A stretch of 64,000 nt of DNA from Branchiostoma floridae (taxonomy: Eukaryota; Chordata; Leptocardii; Amphioxiformes; Branchiostomatidae). Position 1 is the stretch's first letter; every line of letters starts with the position of its first letter. This document shows positions 12,401-25,013 of the stretch, in pieces. Under the pieces are notes generated by a model that worked only from the letters and a program-made list of their open reading frames with translations, made no database searches and was not told the DNA's origin. The stretch lies in the NCBI RefSeq assembly GCF_000003815.2, contig NC_049980.1, positions 2,511,172-2,575,171 on the forward strand, written 5' to 3'. The position numbers and the translations under genes were made by a program.

Positions 12401-15400
12401 GTATTCAGAAAGCTAGTGTTAGCAAAAAGGCAAGCGATTCCGGGTCTAGTTGGTAGAAATTTGTCCAATTTGAGATCTCGATGAAAGACGAGGTGTTAAC
12501 AGTCAATAATACATGTAACAGGGATTCCTACGCCCTGCTACGGTCTCCTATAGTCATTTTGTGTCAGTCACTCACTAATACAATTTTATTTGAGAGAAAA
12601 AGGCCTATCTTGATTAAACAGCTGAAGGGAAAACTATATAATATCCAGCACCTTACGTTTGCATAGAAATTCATTTGCTAGATTTGTTCAATAACAATCC
12701 ATAACTCCAAATAAGTAGGAACACTTTTGCGTTTTTGTCGGCACGACTTTTTGACGAAAACACCCGTGTACTAATATCCAGTGAATCCATAATGCAAGTA
12801 GAAAGAACATTGTATAAAGTTGCTGGTGGTGAATCATAGCTCTGTTGTTATAAACAAATGCATGAAATGGCTTTGGAATAAAATGTTGTTATTTACCTAA
12901 GTTCAGTAACACTTTGAAATTTCCTTTATTTCGTCCTATTCTTTATTTGTACTGCGTAGGATGGAAATCGTTAAAATGGGATATTTGTGAAATGATATAC
13001 AGAGATGTACGCTCTCTATTTTTGTTGTCAGCCTACATCCTAAACCCATCTTACTTGGGTTTGAGGGATATTTTCGGTGTTTTCAATTGGAAAGGAATTA
13101 TCCTTTTTCGAATTTTCAATTTCATGATAACCAATAATGCTGTAGTTTTTCGTCACAACGCACAAGAGGTACGATACAGGTACCATATACTGTATACTAT
13201 CTTCTGATTACTGATTCGCTCATTTCTGTATTTTAATGGTCAGAAACCGGAATACTTCAATCTGTCATATGTATTATTGCATTATCAGTCTGTTTACGAT
13301 ATGAAACACAACGCGGTTAACTTGGTATATTTAGCAATCGTTTTGAATGCACGTAATCTGCACAAGGTTCACTTTTCAGGGCAGCTTCAGCTCGTAATAG
13401 AACTGTCTTCTTTTTCCATGACGTTAAACCTCGTCTGATATCGAACGGTACAACCAGTTCTCAGAAATTAAGCTACCATCGCATAACAAATATCATATCC
13501 AATAGTTTGTGTTACAACTGCAAGTGAATACAAGGTAAATGGTGTTAACGACAAAGTAAATCTATTTTGTATCGATGTTTGAAAAGTGGCCTTAACCTAA
13601 AAGCTACTTATCTTCGGAGAGCTTTTATGATAAACATTGAACCAAATTAACAGCGGATCGAAACGCAAACCACAGATACCAGGACGCAACGAAATATCTA
13701 AATACTGTGGTTTGTAAATAAAAACATAATCCTTACCCACAACCTGTTTGGTTACCGGAGACTTAAACACAGCCAAGTCAGCGACAATGTTCACATATTT
13801 CTACCAATGCATGAAGTGGCAATTATACATAACCTCAGCACAAAATGGGTGCAATTCACGTAACGATCTAGTGATACAGGTGAAAGCATAATATAATTGC
13901 AGCTGTGGATTAAACGTTTATCAATTATATCAGTGAATTTTACTCAGGGTTTTCTGTCCAAGTTTACCGGACAATGATGTGAAATGCTAAGCGATCCTGG
14001 CGCATTTCGCTCTGTAAATCAGTTCATCTTTAGACAGAGAAAAACACAACCAGATATTCAAAACATCTTCAAAAGAAGGGTCACAACTTCAGGCAGGTGT
14101 ATTATATCAGCCGAACAAACACAAGAGACCGAACATCGTTTCCAAGACCACAATCAACTCATCGTGCTGGTAGTACAATGGAATTTTTTACCTAAACTTT
14201 GAGCTGGAAACTGTGAAAATGAATTTTTATGTAGATACTTTCATAATACCCGGTAGTGCAGATATATGTACTACATTTACTGAAAAATGCCATACAGTAC
14301 GTACAATAGTAATGATGTCTGTACAAGTATATCTTAGAGTTAAAGAGCTTTTAACATATATTACGAATTGTACAAATAGAGAGATACCACATTTACTGAG
14401 TTGTATCATGTGGTGAAGACCGACTGTTGTTTGGTGGACAGAAAACTACTACACATTACTGACCAAGCAATTAATACTATAAGGTATTCTGGAGAGCTAT
14501 CATCATGAACCTAATCATATCAACCTCGGAACAGATCATAAGTGCAACCGTTGTATGTAGGTCACGCAGCTGTATACTTCAAGTACGTATACGTGCTGTT
14601 GTTTTGTGTGTATTTTTCAGAATTTTCCTGTCTGAAAGTACGGCTATTGTAAACAGTATGGCAGTCACTGTATATTCAGATCTGTCCATTCAGGTAGTAT
14701 ACATTGCATCAGTTTATCAATTATGGTTCACAAGGTTTGTATCCGTTGCCAGAAACTTAGCATCATCACCCTGCTGTCATCACCCTGTTTCTGTTTTATT
14801 AAGTTTTTAAAAGAGAAGTAGTTTTACTTACGAATGGTTTTGCTGAAGCATTGCCTACTTAAACTACCCCCACGTCTTGGCATGGATGGCAGGAACTAAC
14901 ACTTGGTATGGACCGATGGGCTGATTAATAACCAATTACAAGAAGGTACATCTTCACATACCCATAATAAGATATTTTCATGTTCATAAATCCAAACGTG
15001 AATATGTTTCCCTGTGTAATATACATTGACGACCCTCGTATTGTTTTCGTTGCAATAAAAGCGCTTTTTCCCACTTTTTCCGTGAAATAAGATAACATGT
15101 TTTTACCTTTACTGCACATTTTACCACACTGGGCTAAGTACAGGTCATGGCGAAACATGTTGAAAGTTAATACATACAAGGCTTACTAGATGATAATAGA
15201 TAACGTCGGCCTCTCTTGGATTTCAAGTCAGAGTAGAAATAAAGGAACAGATATGTGTCTAGGTGGCAGGTTTGTCTAACCGTATACTGAGGCTACTGAC
15301 AGGCCCAAAAGACGATTTGATTTTGCACAGAGAAAGACTTGCAACTATAATGTACAATGCAAAGAAAAAGTCCAGTCAAAAACAGAATGTTCTAGTGCGT

Positions 15401-16529
15401 TTCATTCTTCATTTGTGACGTCTACATTGCAAATCTAATGCCAACAAACTTTTGTACAATTTTTGACTGACAGACTTCTTTTTATACTGTGTGGTTACTG
15501 TGATTTACACAATTCCTAAGTACTGGTTGGAATCTTGTACCTCCCTGTACGCTAGTCAAGTTTAGGAACTTAAAAGTGCAACGTGTAAGCTTCTCTATTC
15601 TTCGACTGGGAAGGAAGGTGCAATCTCTAGTCTAGACCGTCCTGAGTTCGCTTGATGCTAGTTTTTTCTTATTTTTCTTATTTCAATACTATTTTGTTAT
15701 TCGTACCTACTATCTACAATCGGCTGTGTACGTTTGTTACTTGATATTGTAACGTTTGACCAACACTTTCACCATTTATCAGAGTTACATTTAAGATACG
15801 ACATGTGTATACAGGAGCAAATAGTCCTAACAGTGTTATAGCCATTGAAACAACGTATCACACAATATTTTGTATATAACATTGTTCATAAACAATGTCG
15901 ATAGTGCGTAGCCTTTTTTACTCTTTACCCTGTACTTTCCATGACTAGCGTCTAAGACTATATAAGAGAATATGTCAAAAAAGTGTCTTAAATGAAGGCA
16001 TGTAGCTAACATGAGTATTATGATATCTTGTGTTCTATTTTTCTGTCAAGTCCATGCCAACGCTGTGTAGCCGTACACATAACTGTAGCTGTCAGTCAAT
16101 CTGGGAGACCAGGACTTACTGCGCAAAAAGACATGATGTACATAGTGTTCCTACTAACATAGGTAACGTATTGTAGACATTTCTGTTCCATAAAGTGACA
16201 GAATATGATCTCGTTCTTTCTACTCTGCGGAATCAGACAAGTTGTGCTGAGCAATCTGAACCAAAAGAAGATTTGGTGCCAATGTTGTAAACCAGCACCT
16301 CTCCTCCAATCTGTCCTTCCATACGTCCTTTTCCCAACATGTAACCCGATTATTTCTGACAGGTACGTTTACTTGTACTCACTTCTTTCTATTTTCTAAT
16401 TTCCTTTATCAAAAGGAAAGTACAAGATGTTACAAATGTATCTATATCTAGATTTGCATCATATAGAGACAGCTTGATGTAAGTTCGACTGAGCGTGCTT
16501 AAAAGATGTTTAGACAACATTTAAAAGCA
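9463..16529. other. Intergenic sequence
   Basis: The part from 9.5 to 10.6 kb is GC-rich with many overlapping open frames on both strands (up to 173 codons at 10063-10584), which is what GC-rich noncoding DNA produces. From 10.6 to 16.5 kb it is AT-rich with only short frames. No recognisable gene, RNA or transposon. Confidence 0.45.
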
Positions 16530-16691
16530 GTTACTCAAGCAACTGGACATGGTATTAGAAACGGCTAGACCTTTCAGATGAAGTGACGAAAGATAGTGGA
16601 TGCTAACTGAAACGTCTGGCCGTTTTCAAAATCATATTGAGTAACTGTTTTTTGACGTATCTTATTACCTGGATATTTAACCTTAATCGAC
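16530..16691. mobile_element. Fold-back element, copy 1
   Basis: The left arm (16530-16577) starts GTTACTCAAGCAACTGGA and the right arm (16607-16645) is its reverse complement apart from a 9-base deletion and a few substitutions. The 29-base centre holds TGACGA and a 6-bp helix (AGATAG with CTAACT, one mismatch) followed by GAAAC. The flank ATTACCTGGATATTTAACC is shared with the second copy at 59768. The overall plan (long stem, CTGANGA-helix-GAAAC centre) is like terminal pieces of some Penelope-like retroelements that carry hammerhead motifs. That family assignment is inference. Confidence 0.7.
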
Positions 16692-17851
16692 TTGTTTATA
16701 CAACATATATGTGCATTTGTTCAACGTGTCATCGGTTGGCTTTTTAGAGTTTTTTAAAAATATTTGCTAGGTTTTATTTATACGTTAGAACTAACATAAT
16801 AACAGATACTCGTTACATGATCCGCAATAGTACTCTTACATTATTGAAACAACTCCAGCCTTTATTGCAATCAGCAAAACAAAACAAAAAAGCAAGTTTG
16901 CACCGATGTGTTTTTCATGTGCCTATTTTCATTCCATGTATCTATACTTCTACTTAAGATAATAGTCACACGAATACCTAATCAAACTATGTGGCCTTTC
17001 ATCAGTATCCCTTTATATATTTGCTTTTTGCTACTTTTTCGAAACATGTACATTTTCCCATGCTAAACCTACGTTTGAGTAAATTGAATTTTCCAGGTCG
17101 GTGACATGAACCGAAGAGACATTTTGCTTCCTTTCCTCTGTGATTAATGTTGACAGCGAATATCGGTTGTTTTGCCAGGGACATTATATAAAAAAGCTCC
17201 AACAGGACTTATCTTGAAACACTAACTACTTACAGGCATCAATGGCGTGTCCAGAATAGACAGGCATGGACTGACCACTGCCTAGGACACGGACTGACAC
17301 CCAGTACACGTCTTGTACTGTTACCTTCGGGATAGCCACATTTCTACACAGTTCTTTTTACTAGATACTTCACATTTTGTTGGTATGATATGAGATGGAA
17401 ATTCTAATAATGAATAAAACCAACTTTGGTGTTAGTAAGTATAAGAAAATAAAAATAACGACGGAATGAAAAACAGGAGCAACATTTCTGAGATTATGAT
17501 AAGGAAAAATCTGTTCAAAAATTATGTTGTCTGTTATGTTATCTGATGGCCATAATATTTACCTTCGACCAGTAAATACCTTGAAACAGATAGAAATTTA
17601 GTACACACGATTAAATCATTTTGGGTATTATGATGTATTTCAGTACTGTTTCGTTTCTGAGAGTGTTCTCGTAAATATACGAGTTGTCAAACTGGGTTGA
17701 ATTTGTACAGATAGTTGCCAGTCGTTTGACAGGGCCCCGTTACAAACCAGCTTCCTTCAACTACAAAGAGAAGTAGATAAATAAGTATGTTTTCTACATG
17801 TTACACGTTAACGTTCTATGTCGTTTAGACGTAAGATACTCAGCTTCATTT

Positions 17852-17930
17852 TAAGTATGTTCTACTGCTGGTTCTTAAAAGCTTTTGAGTACATGTTTAA
17901 AAAAGGAGACTCCACAGTGCACTTTTTATA
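17852..17930. repeat. Local direct repeat, unit 1
   Basis: The segment from AAGTATGTTCTACTGCTGGT through a TTTAAAAAAGGAGA stretch to TTTTTATACAGGA recurs at 18239-18335, 387 bases downstream. The first 28 bases are identical and the rest is diverged, with an insertion in the second copy. Confidence 0.8.
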
Positions 17931-18238
17931 CAGGAGTAGAATCTAAGAAGCATACAGGATCTCGTAATTTGTTGTTGTTTATAATATTACAAGGTTTCTT
18001 AAATATTTTCAGATACAAAATAAGTTTAATGATTGTATATGTCAGGCGTGGCAATTCGTGAAATTATTTCCGATTTTTGTTTGTAAACGTTCTCGTATTT
18101 GTTATCTTTTATGCCAGTCAATAAAAGTTGCTGTAATTTCCATCAAGAAATATTTAGTGTGGGGTGATTATGGGTTCTTTCTTGTTGATAACTATAACGA
18201 CCGAGAAGGTAGGCATAAATTCATTTTTGTGAAACAAA

Positions 18239-18335
18239 AAGTATGTTCTACTGCTGGTTCTTAAAATACTTTAAGCACGTTTTTAAAAAGGGAGAGAACA
18301 TTGACTCCATGGTTTGATGTGAAGTTTTATACAGG
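18239..18335. repeat. Local direct repeat, unit 2
   Basis: Second copy of the unit at 17852. It ends with TTTTATACAGGAT like the first, but carries an extra block (about 18293-18320). The MITE fragment at 18386 begins about 50 bases downstream. Confidence 0.8.
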
Positions 18336-18385
18336 ATGCAGTCTGCTGCTACTGATCTGGACCTTCAGCAGGTAACAGGTAAGGG

Positions 18386-18455
18386 TAGGGGTGGGTACCG
18401 GTTCGGAAACTTCAAGTACAGGTACAGGTCAGTTTCAGAGGATACGGTACACATC
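18386..18455 (+). mobile_element. Truncated hAT-like MITE, left end only
   Basis: It begins TAGGGGTGGGTACCGGT, identical to the left terminus of the complete element at 49784, and stays alignable for about 70 bases (GGTACAGGTCAG..CAGAGGAT). No matching right terminus is found nearby, so this is a 5' fragment. Confidence 0.75.
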
Positions 18456-20345
18456 TCTAAGAAAGGGCATGCCCTAAAAGGAATCCTTTCTCTACAACTG
18501 GCAGATGAGACTTCTTAAAGATGTTGATGTGGAATTGCCAAGATGAGAACAGACTCCATACATAATGTTTAGCTATAAGACATCGCATCGTACTGCGAAA
18601 AAGTCTTATGTTAGACCTGCTCTCCCACCAAAAGAACGTTGCATATTCCGAGTGAAGGATAGTTTTCATTTCATAACGCCTACAAAAGTAGGGTAAAACA
18701 TAAAAATAGCTAGGAGGTCCAAGTATCAGTTTCAAGACCGTTATCTCTAAATCTATTCTATGTTCTTGTGTGACCAGATGAGGTTAGGATTTGACAGTCA
18801 AGACGACGTCTAGTTTTATAGCACTGTTATAGACATACGGCAAGTTTGGAACAGAACAAAAACTGTATCAGCCAACGGACGATCCAGCCAGATAGCTAGT
18901 GCCAATAGGGCAGATATATCAACTGCCTTCATCCTGTTTTTCCGCTTTCAGTCCATCCTGGTAACACAGTGTTAACCTGAAAGCCAATTTTCCTGTAGAG
19001 GTCCACACACAGGCGGTATTAGCGGCTCGTGATTGGTGCTTCGGCTGAAGGAATGGTTTCCATCCCATTCAGGCGGCAGCGGTTATGATGCTTTCATCAA
19101 GAGACTGTAGAGTTAACTCCGAAATAGTCTACAACTCTATATTCGGATTGTTAAAGAGGAAGGTTTTGGTCCGTTTGTTAGAGACTGAGTTAAAGTCAAT
19201 TCTCACCAAATACTGGTACATTTGCAGTTGCTGTTTTATGAAACCCACTTAAAATAAAATATCATGGTCCGTGTCTCCAGCAAACCGACACGTCTTGACG
19301 AGTTAAATCTGCCCAAATGACAGCATATCTTATATGTTTATGACATTAACTTGAAGCCTTAATTGTATCTGTACTGGTCAGAAAGTAAGAGAAAAGGGCG
19401 TTCAGGTGAATATCTTGCATTTTTATTTTCAGGACTGCTTCTTTTCATACACAGTACTGATGTGGTATATGGGTGATGTAAAACTAGAAAACAAAACGCA
19501 AAATAAACTAGAAATACACATAGGAAAATATCTGTAAGTATGATGCACTTGATAAGTTTAGAAATCACATTTGAACCGCATATCAAACAACAAAAATGGA
19601 ACAAAATTGAGTCAGGTGAGAAGAAGTAGGCACAGCGTGTTCACAGCTGTCTTCATGTCAGTAACATACTTAGGACAGAAAGTCCCTGATGAAATTGATT
19701 TAATTTGACTTAGTTTTAAAACGACCATAAGATACTACATGATATACAAAGAAAACCTTGCCAAAGTAAGGTAGGACACCTCTGTCATAGTGTAGTTTTG
19801 AAACGCCGTATTTGAGAATCTAACCCCACAGCCCGTTTTCTATATGTGGAAATGTCTCCATGTGCATATAGTAGTAAGCCGCCATTATTTTATAGTTAAA
19901 ATGTAGAAAAGTATTATCTTGACATTGAACTTGGAAAATGCTACCACCGGCGACGATAAGTTAAATCATTTTTACAGCAAAAAATCACGATGAAATAAGC
20001 ACAGAAACGCTGTTTTGACATAGCTGTGTAACGTTGTTCTTTGTTTGATTGTGTGAACGCTGCACGGCCCAAAGTCAAGTTCAAGTACAAAACATAGATG
20101 TAAATCTAAAAATCCCCCGAAATCACAGAATACCCCCCAAAAGTGCTTCTATGACATATGCTTTCTTCTAATAAACAAATCAATGTCTGTGTAAGTAAAA
20201 GACCGGTGGTATATTTGCAGGTTGGTACCAAGTTTGTGACGGTACACAATTACACAACTACGTCCAAGGGAATCTCAACAAGAAAAACGTTGAAAAGAAA
20301 TGTCAAATTCTTCAACCGTCTTTGCTATAGTTCAGGGAAATATCC
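18456..20345. other. Intergenic sequence, nothing recognised
   Basis: AT-rich DNA with only frames under 95 codons. No repeat or RNA recognised. Confidence 0.5.
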
Positions 20346-20394
20346 ATATATACATATATATATCGGAGAATACAGTACGTATATATGTATATAT
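20346..20394. repeat. AT-rich inverted repeat
   Basis: ATATATACATATATAT (20346-20361) pairs with the 16 bases ending at 20394 (15 of 16 complementary), with a 17-base loop. This is probably a simple-sequence cruciform with no coding role. Confidence 0.75.
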
Positions 20395-23300
20395 AAAAGC
20401 CACTGTATGTATTCAGCGGAGACATTGTAAACCTGCCCTGCATGGCGGTGCACCACAAACAAGCTGTGGTGAACTTGAACTACAATTGTGGTCGCTGCGA
20501 TTTACCTCCTCCTCGCCGTGAAACTGTGGGCTAAAAATCACACAAACAAACACATTCTTATGTCGAGAACAATCGTAAAACTTTAACCCTCTTTCTTGTT
20601 TAACAGCATAAACCCATGGAACAGTGGGAAGTGCAAACTTGTACATACTGTCTGTGGTTGTGACATAGCGCACTGTGTCATGGTGCAGCGTCATTCTAGA
20701 AAAGATGGCCGTACCAATGTTGCAGAGTGAAAGCTTTGTAGCTCTGAAAACTTGGCATTTTTTGGAAGTTATTTTTGAGACATAATGATGCTGTAAGAGT
20801 AATCTATGTAGTTGTGATGATAGAAGTATCTATCGGCCTGTGAAGAACAAGAGATGACGCCTAACCGTAAACAACCCAGCTCCTGACAGTAGCTATACAG
20901 GTATACGGGCACCTGTTCACTAAATAGGAGACTCACCACCTTCTCTTCTAAATCAGAAAATATTAGAATTGAGGAAATGAGTCTATCAGGAGATAGATCT
21001 GTTTTTTTAATCCTTTATATCCTTGATGTTCCATCTACAGGCTGTAGCAAAGATGCTTACACTTTGTATCAGAGTATGCCTCAATGCGCTGCAACAATAC
21101 AGTTGCATCCCACGTCCAAGTCCAACAGGAACAGTAAAATCATCACAGAAACCGCAGACCACATAGCCTGTAAGGCATGGTTCTGCAGACGAAGTGGCAT
21201 ATTGCGGGTTTACGGGGAGCCCGGGTCCTTTGTTCGCGACGCGGAGAGAGCACAGTTCCTGCAGGAAAACTGCGTGACACGTCCTGACCTTGACAATGAG
21301 CTTGCACACAAAAGAGGACAGATTTCCGCGTCCTGTCTTCTTACCTCACATTTATTCAAACTATCGCTGGTTTAGAAACTGGTTAAACCTGAGACACATT
21401 TTACTGTATGTCTGCATGTCTGGTTACTTCTGCTCTACTTGCACACTAGTGAGTTGGAGCTTCACCTGTTTTGACTGTGTGGCATTTACTATATGACGTC
21501 TCCTACAAAATATCTGGTCACAAGTTGCAACGTTTCCAATATAACGATAATTGCAATATGACATCATCAACGTTAAAACTGGTTCGATGAAGATTGTTAC
21601 AGTAAGAAAAGTTTCAAACAACTACCCTCGTGAGGTCTTCAAGCTGAGTAGTTTTGTCACCACGTTTTTTACATGGCAATTTTTATATTAAACATATAAC
21701 GAAACAGATTTGAAAAATTGAAATCTTATTTTAACAGATGAACTTACTGAAAATAGTTCTTGTAACCGAACATTTTGCAGCTTACGAAATATTTAGTAAA
21801 ATACTGAAGTACACGTTGTTTAGAACAAAAAAACTTATCAAATCATATATTTCCTAACTAAAAACTTTTTCATAAGATATCATATATCCAGAGGAATATG
21901 ATAGTACTGAGCCCAGCAGATGTGTTTAGATTAAGTTGAATGATGATTAGAAATACAAAGAATATACATAGTTTTCATAATATTGTAATGTTTGTCAGAA
22001 TGGCAGTGATGTTTCACAGTTGCCATATCCTTGTCTTATTTGCTCGGTTGCTTTTTAACTCATGTTACTGTGCAAAAGCGATTTCAAGGTTTGGTGTCCT
22101 TGGTTTATCATGATTTTGCTGAAACTCTCCACAAAAACTGCAAAAACACATTTCCTTTTCTTCACGGGCCAACACGTTCCGCGGAAAGAACGGTCGAGGC
22201 TTGCCGCTCTTAAAGATACACCTAAATACACATAAAATTTACAAGACATGGTCAAAGTATACAGTTTATCTTACATAAATACACAATAACACAATATCAA
22301 ATAATATATAAACACAGGACAAGTCACCCAGTCATGCGTCCATGCCACCTAAGCCCCCTGAAGACTGTCAGACTACCATGTTTCACACGGGAAGGCAAGG
22401 TGAGTTGGCGGTAAAACAAACAGTCTCTAGACACAGCTTTACCGGGATTTTGTCCCCAAAATGCACCAAAAGGGGCTATGAAGCCTTACATTCACAGGTT
22501 GCCATCTTGTTGACAGGTGTGTGATGGTTTGATTCTTTAAGTTGCCACCGAACAACAGCCTGAAGGCCGTTGATACACATGAGCCAGTGATTGACTGTTC
22601 ATACTTCAGCTTCAATGTGTATTTTATGGTAAGTTTTGAGGACTAATTTTGTTATGGTTTTAAGAGTAAGAAAGCTTGTAAATATTGCAATACTTTGACA
22701 TGTTGGAAACATCGTTTGTGGTTTGTATCACTGCACAGAAATCTGAATATTTTTTGTCAGTCCGTATACTACACAGGCGCCATTTTGCCGCCATCTTGTC
22801 CACTGGGCTGAGGTTATAACACGCTTGTCTACTCGCCTTGTGTGTCAAACTGGGCAGAAATAGACCCAAATTGTACCCAAATGTGAGCCTGCTCACCTGT
22901 GCTGTAGACTCTGTTTGCTGTCACACCTCCTCATGTCAGTACAGGTAGAGGAGACGTGTCTGTGTGTCTGCTGCACGATGTGTGGAGGAACTATCCCCCA
23001 TCTCCTGTCTGCTGTGTCGTCTCTGCCTCCTCTCTGGGGGTTATCTGTTTCTCCATCTCGGTATAACATCTCCCTGTGTACAATAAACATTAAACTGAAG
23101 TTCTATTTCTTCAAGATGCGTTCTAAGATCTTAACTAACGTTGACAGTTAAAACGAGAGACCACTTCTACATTAATTTTAAAGCTCTACCAATATGACCT
23201 GTCGTGCCGTAATAAAAAGGATACGACTATAATCTGTCCTTCCTACCTTCAAAATATCATTAAAAAATCCTCAAATCATCCGAAACATGAACTCTACTCT

Positions 23301-24992
23301 GGCAGAAAAGGCACGATGTATGATACCAGAACAAAACTTTGGCGAACAACAAAGTGAACAACTTTGTTCTCAAATACAAATCTTACATTCCATGGTTTGC
23401 CTGCTTTCTAATGTATCCAAATTATGAGAATGTTAGATATGAAAAGGACACGATAAAGCTTATCTATAACAAACACTCTGAGGAGAAGAATGGGAAAGGC
23501 TACCATGGTACCAAAGTAACGTATAAGTTTCAAAGGGGGAGGGGGCAGTTGTGACCCTACTTGATAATACAAGTACAAATAAAAACTACTATTGTTGTCC
23601 ATCTTTCAAACTGAAAGCAAGCTATTCATATCGAGAGTGTGTTGGTACTCAGTAGTTTGTTTATATAAGTGAAACAATTTGGCAACATTGCTGTAAGTAT
23701 TCCGGAAAGCGACAGGTCGCGTCTAGCCCTGGGATGCCGTTGAACCTGCCTTACCGACCTGAATCTAGTGACAAGTCCCTTCCATTCTGCTGGTACGTAC
23801 GGTAGTTCTGAAAACTAACTCAGCACCGGGACACGATAAACAACGTGGCGCTGGTCTGTACAAACACTAGTAACTCTTTTTTTTCTGCGAAAAGCCAAAT
23901 CAATCTAACAGACGGACAGTAGAACCAAGCTACCAACAGTATCAGGAATCGAGGTTGGACCCAACAGTTTTCACAAATGAAAGTACTTGTCTATTAACCC
24001 TGTCCTCCAAAACGTACCCATTTCAAACTTTACTGTAGCTTATGTTGGGATTAGCTCACGACTGAAACCAGTTTTGTGGTGACACCGGGCGAAACAAAGG
24101 CAGAAGCGCGAGATGCTGGATGCGGCAATGACATCGCTGACCTGACACCTTATGTTCGGCAAGTGAAGCGTCCCGTCCTAGCGTACCCTGTGTTCTGACG
24201 GATAGCGCACAATCACGGACAAACCTGTATCTGATAGGCCTCTGTCAGGATCGACTAGATAGATAACGAACTCCAAAACAATGGGACACATACGCATGTG
24301 TTCTATGGCCACCTCGCTAAGCTGCACGTGCGTCTCGAAACACAGAAACATCGTAATAAGTGATGCAGGCAATTTTCAGGGCGACGAGACTTATCGTAAT
24401 AGCATCTACATATGCGGAGAAATGGGCCTTTGACGTACCAAATCCAGACAGAAAAGCTCCTGTGATAATGAGATAATTCATTCAAAAGGCTATGGATTCC
24501 AAACGGTTCTCATGACAAGTTAAAGATCATCACCGTACAGGCGTCACCGCACCATCCTGCACCTGTCCTCGGAAACGGGTCAGTGTGTTTCCCGCAGAGC
24601 AGCCTTTCATCCCGCGGTGACGCTGACGCTCTCGTACAGAATGGTTTATACGAGCCGCGGCGTTACAAAACTGCACAGATCCGCGACGTTGTGCTGTACC
24701 GCAGTCTGTCAGCCACTCGGCGGGACCAGGTGCCACTACACACCGCAGAAGTCCCCAATGTGGATCCGATACGCCAGCAGCTCGGCAAGGTGCAACCCGG
24801 GCGGGTTGGTGATGTGCAGATTTGCATTAAATGTGAGTTCGGATCAGCCAATGGAGAGGTCAAGATTTTGCCGGGTCGCGAGTAGAAGAGGATGTTTCCG
24901 AGGCAGGGTTGTTGAGCACGGCGTGGAGGCAGCTTCTCGTACAAGTGCTCATCTTACGCGCTCCCGAACCGCGCAGCGCCTCTTCACCCACT
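20395..24992. other. Intergenic sequence with weak ORFs
   Basis: The longest frame is 132 codons on the plus strand (20977-21375), overlapped by a 100-codon frame on the minus strand. It contains a plausible acceptor (CATCTACAG at about 21041) but no recognised domain. GC-rich frames near 24.5-25.0 kb overlap on both strands. Nothing can be named. Confidence 0.4.
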
Positions 24993-24993
24993 G

Positions 24994-25013
24994 AATGATG
25001 ATGATGATGATGT
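24994..25013. repeat. (ATG)n microsatellite
   Basis: Six uninterrupted trinucleotide repeats, flanked by GC-rich sequence on the left and AT-rich sequence on the right. Confidence 0.9.

Noticed and set aside
24178-24485. Overlapping hydrophobic minus-strand frames resembling a receptor fragment
   Set aside because: Two competing frames of about 55-64 codons, no splice context and no family motif.
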